In this document: in pieces, positions 47,156-48,961 of the stretch | Position numbering within the stretch: position 1 is the first letter of the stretch | Layout of the letters: every line of letters starts with the position of its first letter | From: SAR116 cluster bacterium AG-337-N21 | GTDB taxonomy: Bacteria; Pseudomonadota; Alphaproteobacteria; Puniceispirillales; Marisalimonadaceae | NCBI GenBank assembly: GCA_003282145.1 | Contig: QBZZ01000016.1 | Location: forward strand, 1-48,961 | Direction: 5' to 3' | DNA: 48,961 bases | The notes under the pieces: model-generated | The model's database searches: none | What the model was told of the DNA's origin: nothing | What the model saw: only the letters and a program-made list of their open reading frames with translations | Program-made: the position numbers and the translations under genes

Positions 47156-47530
47156 ATGAAAACAGCTAAAGATTATCTTAAGGAAGCAAACGAAGTGGTC
47201 CCAAAGATAGATGTTAATGAGGCCATTGAAAAACATAAGTCTGGGTCTTCCATTTTTATAGATGTCCGAGACAGTTCAGATATAAAAAAAACTGGAACGA
47301 TCCTAAATGGATTAGAAATACCTAGAGGATTAATTGAGTTCGTAGCAGACGAAGCCACGCCACTTTATAATAAAACTCTTAAGAAAGATTCCGAAATTAT
47401 ATTAGTGTGCGGAGTAGGTGGTCAAGCAGCATTGACTGGAAAAACTCTTTTAGAAATGGGCTATAAGAATGTTCTGAATGTAGGAGGCATACCTGAATGG
47501 GAAAAAAATGGTGGCCCTATGAAGAAGTAG
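47156..47530 (+). CDS. Single-domain rhodanese
   Basis: Sulfurtransferase-fold protein of 124 residues, likely cytosolic. FIDVRD (34-39) is the usual early motif and C85 in ILVCGVGGQAAL is the active-site cysteine. The loop reads C-G-V-G-G-Q-A, with Gln where the common C-x-x-G-x-R has Arg, so the preferred sulfur donor or acceptor may differ. GGIPEWEKNGGP is the typical ending. Start is ATG 47156 with AGAGG upstream; the same frame is open further left, but only inside the preceding gene. Confidence 0.9.
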   Translation: MKTAKDYLKEANEVVPKIDVNEAIEKHKSGSSIFIDVRDSSDIKKTGTILNGLEIPRGLIEFVADEATPLYNKTLKKDSEIILVCGVGGQAALTGKTLLEMGYKNVLNVGGIPEWEKNGGPMKK

Positions 47531-47557
47531 TTTTTTCAATTCTATTATGGTGAAATA

Positions 47558-48445
47558 ATGTCCAAGAAGACAATTGGTATTTTAATGCCTGGCGACATGG
47601 GCCACGGGTGTGGCAAAGTATTTATAGAAAATAACTTCAGGGTCATTACATCTCTCAATGGTAGAAGTGATAGAACAAAAAATTTATCTAATAATGCCGG
47701 GATAGAAGATGTTGAAACAATTGAAAATGTAGTGAACTTTTCTGACATCATCCTTTCTATTTTGCCTCCCGAAGTCGCACCTAAACAGGCAAGTATTGTT
47801 AACAGAATAATTTTAGAGAAAAAAAAATATATTACTTACGTTGATTGTAATGCTGTTTCTCCAAAAACAGCAGAAAAGATAAACAACACAATTTCTAGTA
47901 AATATTGCAACTTTATTGATGCTGGCATTATTGGCTTTAACCCGGTTTTAGAAAAGAGTCAAACAAGATTATATGTTTCAGGACTTAATACTGAACCAGT
48001 AAAAATTCTTCACAATAAGGGTTTTGTAATAAAGGATTTAGGAAAGAAAGTTGGAAAAGCCTCAGCTATGAAAATGGTTTATGCTAGTGCAACAAAAGGT
48101 ACTTTTGCACTTCACGCTGCTGTCTTAATAACTGCACATAAGCTAGGTTTATCTTCTGAATATTTTGACGAATTAAAATATAGTAAACCTGACATTTTAT
48201 CCGCCATGGAAAAAATGATCCCAAGAATTCCCTTAGATGCAGCAAGATGGGAAGGTGAAATGCATGAAATTGCTAATACATTTTTTGATGCTGGAGTTAC
48301 ACCAAAATTCCATCAAGGATCTGCAGATATTATGTCTTTGGCAAACAAAACTCCAATTGCGAACGAAACACGAGAAACTGTCAATCAAAACCGTTCGCTT
48401 AGAGAGGCACTTGACATGTATGTAAAGGCTTTAAATCATAAATAA
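47558..48445 (+). CDS. NAD(P)-dependent oxidoreductase, DUF1932 / 6PGDH-like
   Basis: Beta-hydroxyacid dehydrogenase-like protein of 295 residues. The N-terminal Rossmann domain has GILMPGDMGHGCG (7-19), a variant of GxGxMG, and SILPPEVAP where the family has its cofactor-side loop. The all-helical C-terminal half corresponds to DUF1932, with KMVYASATKGTFAL holding the conserved Lys of this superfamily's active site. The substrate is a hydroxy acid at best guess. A GGTG precedes ATG 47558; the rhodanese gene is 27 bases upstream, and an MFS transporter gene follows in the same direction. Confidence 0.85.
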   Translation: MSKKTIGILMPGDMGHGCGKVFIENNFRVITSLNGRSDRTKNLSNNAGIEDVETIENVVNFSDIILSILPPEVAPKQASIVNRIILEKKKYITYVDCNAVSPKTAEKINNTISSKYCNFIDAGIIGFNPVLEKSQTRLYVSGLNTEPVKILHNKGFVIKDLGKKVGKASAMKMVYASATKGTFALHAAVLITAHKLGLSSEYFDELKYSKPDILSAMEKMIPRIPLDAARWEGEMHEIANTFFDAGVTPKFHQGSADIMSLANKTPIANETRETVNQNRSLREALDMYVKALNHK

Positions 48446-48492
48446 GCAAATATTATAATGATTAACATATTAATTTATTATATTATCCTAAG

Positions 48493-48961
48493 ATGTTTTA
48501 TATAAACAAACTGATCTACAATAAAGTTAATCAAAAATTTTTTTATGGTTGGACAATTGTTGGGATTGGAAGCCTCGGTATTTTTACTAGTGGTGCCGGT
48601 CAATCACATACATTCAGCCCTTTTATTCCAGTAATATCTAAAGATTTACAAATTTCTAGTACATCTATTACAACTGCCTACATGATTGCAACCTTATTTG
48701 CCGCTTTTTTACTTCCACAAATAGGAAAATTAGTTGACAGGTATGGGCCTAGGATAATCTTAATTTATACAACAATATTTCTTGGTATTGGCTGTTTAGC
48801 ATTTGGTGCGGCATCAAACTTTTTAATGTTAGCCGTCGCATTTGGTTTTTTAAGATTTTTTGGTCAAGGAACTTTAATGTTAGGTTCAGCAAATATTATT
48901 ACCCAGTGGTTTGATAAAAAACGTGGTATCGCACTTGGTTTGATGGGATTAGGTTTTGCTT
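48493..48961 (+). CDS. MFS transporter, partial (cut by window edge)
   Basis: The first 156 residues of a major facilitator protein; the frame is open to the last base. Residues about 15-40, 60-80, 85-110 and 110-135 are hydrophobic. FYGWTIVGIGSLGIF at the start, motif A GKLVDRYGPR after helix 2 and QWFDKKRGIALGLMG after helix 4 resemble the monocarboxylate / oxalate-formate antiporter group. It may carry the substrate of the DUF1932-type dehydrogenase just upstream (47-base gap), but that is only inferred from position. Confidence 0.85.
   Translation, partial: MFYINKLIYNKVNQKFFYGWTIVGIGSLGIFTSGAGQSHTFSPFIPVISKDLQISSTSITTAYMIATLFAAFLLPQIGKLVDRYGPRIILIYTTIFLGIGCLAFGAASNFLMLAVAFGFLRFFGQGTLMLGSANIITQWFDKKRGIALGLMGLGFA

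Noticed and set aside
1-48961. CRISPR arrays, transposons, prophage, toxin-antitoxin or defence genes
   Set aside because: No regularly spaced repeats, transposase or integrase motifs, terminal repeats or known defence domains were found.

Overview
This window is an ordinary, tightly packed, AT-rich stretch of bacterial chromosome (by eye about two thirds A+T). It holds 48 protein genes, one of them cut by the right edge, and no gene-free gap longer than about 280 bases. I found no rRNA, tRNA, insertion sequence, prophage or CRISPR array. The gene content points to a streamlined, probably marine, heterotrophic alphaproteobacterium: an IalB-like protein beside rlmN and argG, argD-argF-hslO as a unit, a double-length dCTP deaminase, an XdhC/MocA pair, a DUF1932 dehydrogenase and a HAE1-type RND pump. 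Many neighbouring genes end within a few bases of each other, and TTG starts are common. I cannot name the lineage from sequence alone.

Layout: 1-4.9 kb holds moaA (molybdenum cofactor), an MFS transporter, an S58 (DmpA-type) peptidase, and pssA with psd (phosphatidylethanolamine synthesis). 5-6.9 kb is the least recognisable part: two small unknown proteins flank a Sec-exported protein with three cadherin/Ig-like repeats. 7-9.2 kb holds bioY (biotin uptake), then xdhC overlapping a mocA-like gene. 9.2-17.1 kb, all on the minus strand, holds typA, an RND pump with its adaptor, and pckA. 17.3-19 kb holds an FAD oxygenase-like gene overlapping an exported glutathione peroxidase, closed by a clear terminator. 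19-24.4 kb holds a Bax-inhibitor protein, rlmN, an ialB-like gene, argG, a small exported protein and a quinone oxidoreductase.

24.4-32.7 kb is the clearest functional unit: a minus-strand operon pccB-pccA-mcm-prpE with divergent mce. It covers propionate to propionyl-CoA to methylmalonyl-CoA to succinyl-CoA. The carboxylase needs biotin, which fits bioY, and the mutase needs B12. pckA and acs link this to gluconeogenesis and acetate use. 32.7-41.8 kb holds a SprT-like protease, an orphan ABC ATPase, folE, trkH, hslO, argF, argD, dcd, an ABC-2 permease and recX. 41.9-49 kb holds acs, a TVP38-family membrane protein, a two-subunit CoA-transferase-like enzyme, a TPR protein, a DUF4864-like protein, a rhodanese, a DUF1932-type dehydrogenase and the start of an MFS transporter.

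I did not find a clearly new multi-gene system. The most interesting leads are a CoA-transferase-like pair whose catalytic glutamate position is histidine, a probable ATT start codon for pccB, the short exported repeat protein with its two unknown neighbours, and several dyad sequences in the few intergenic regions.
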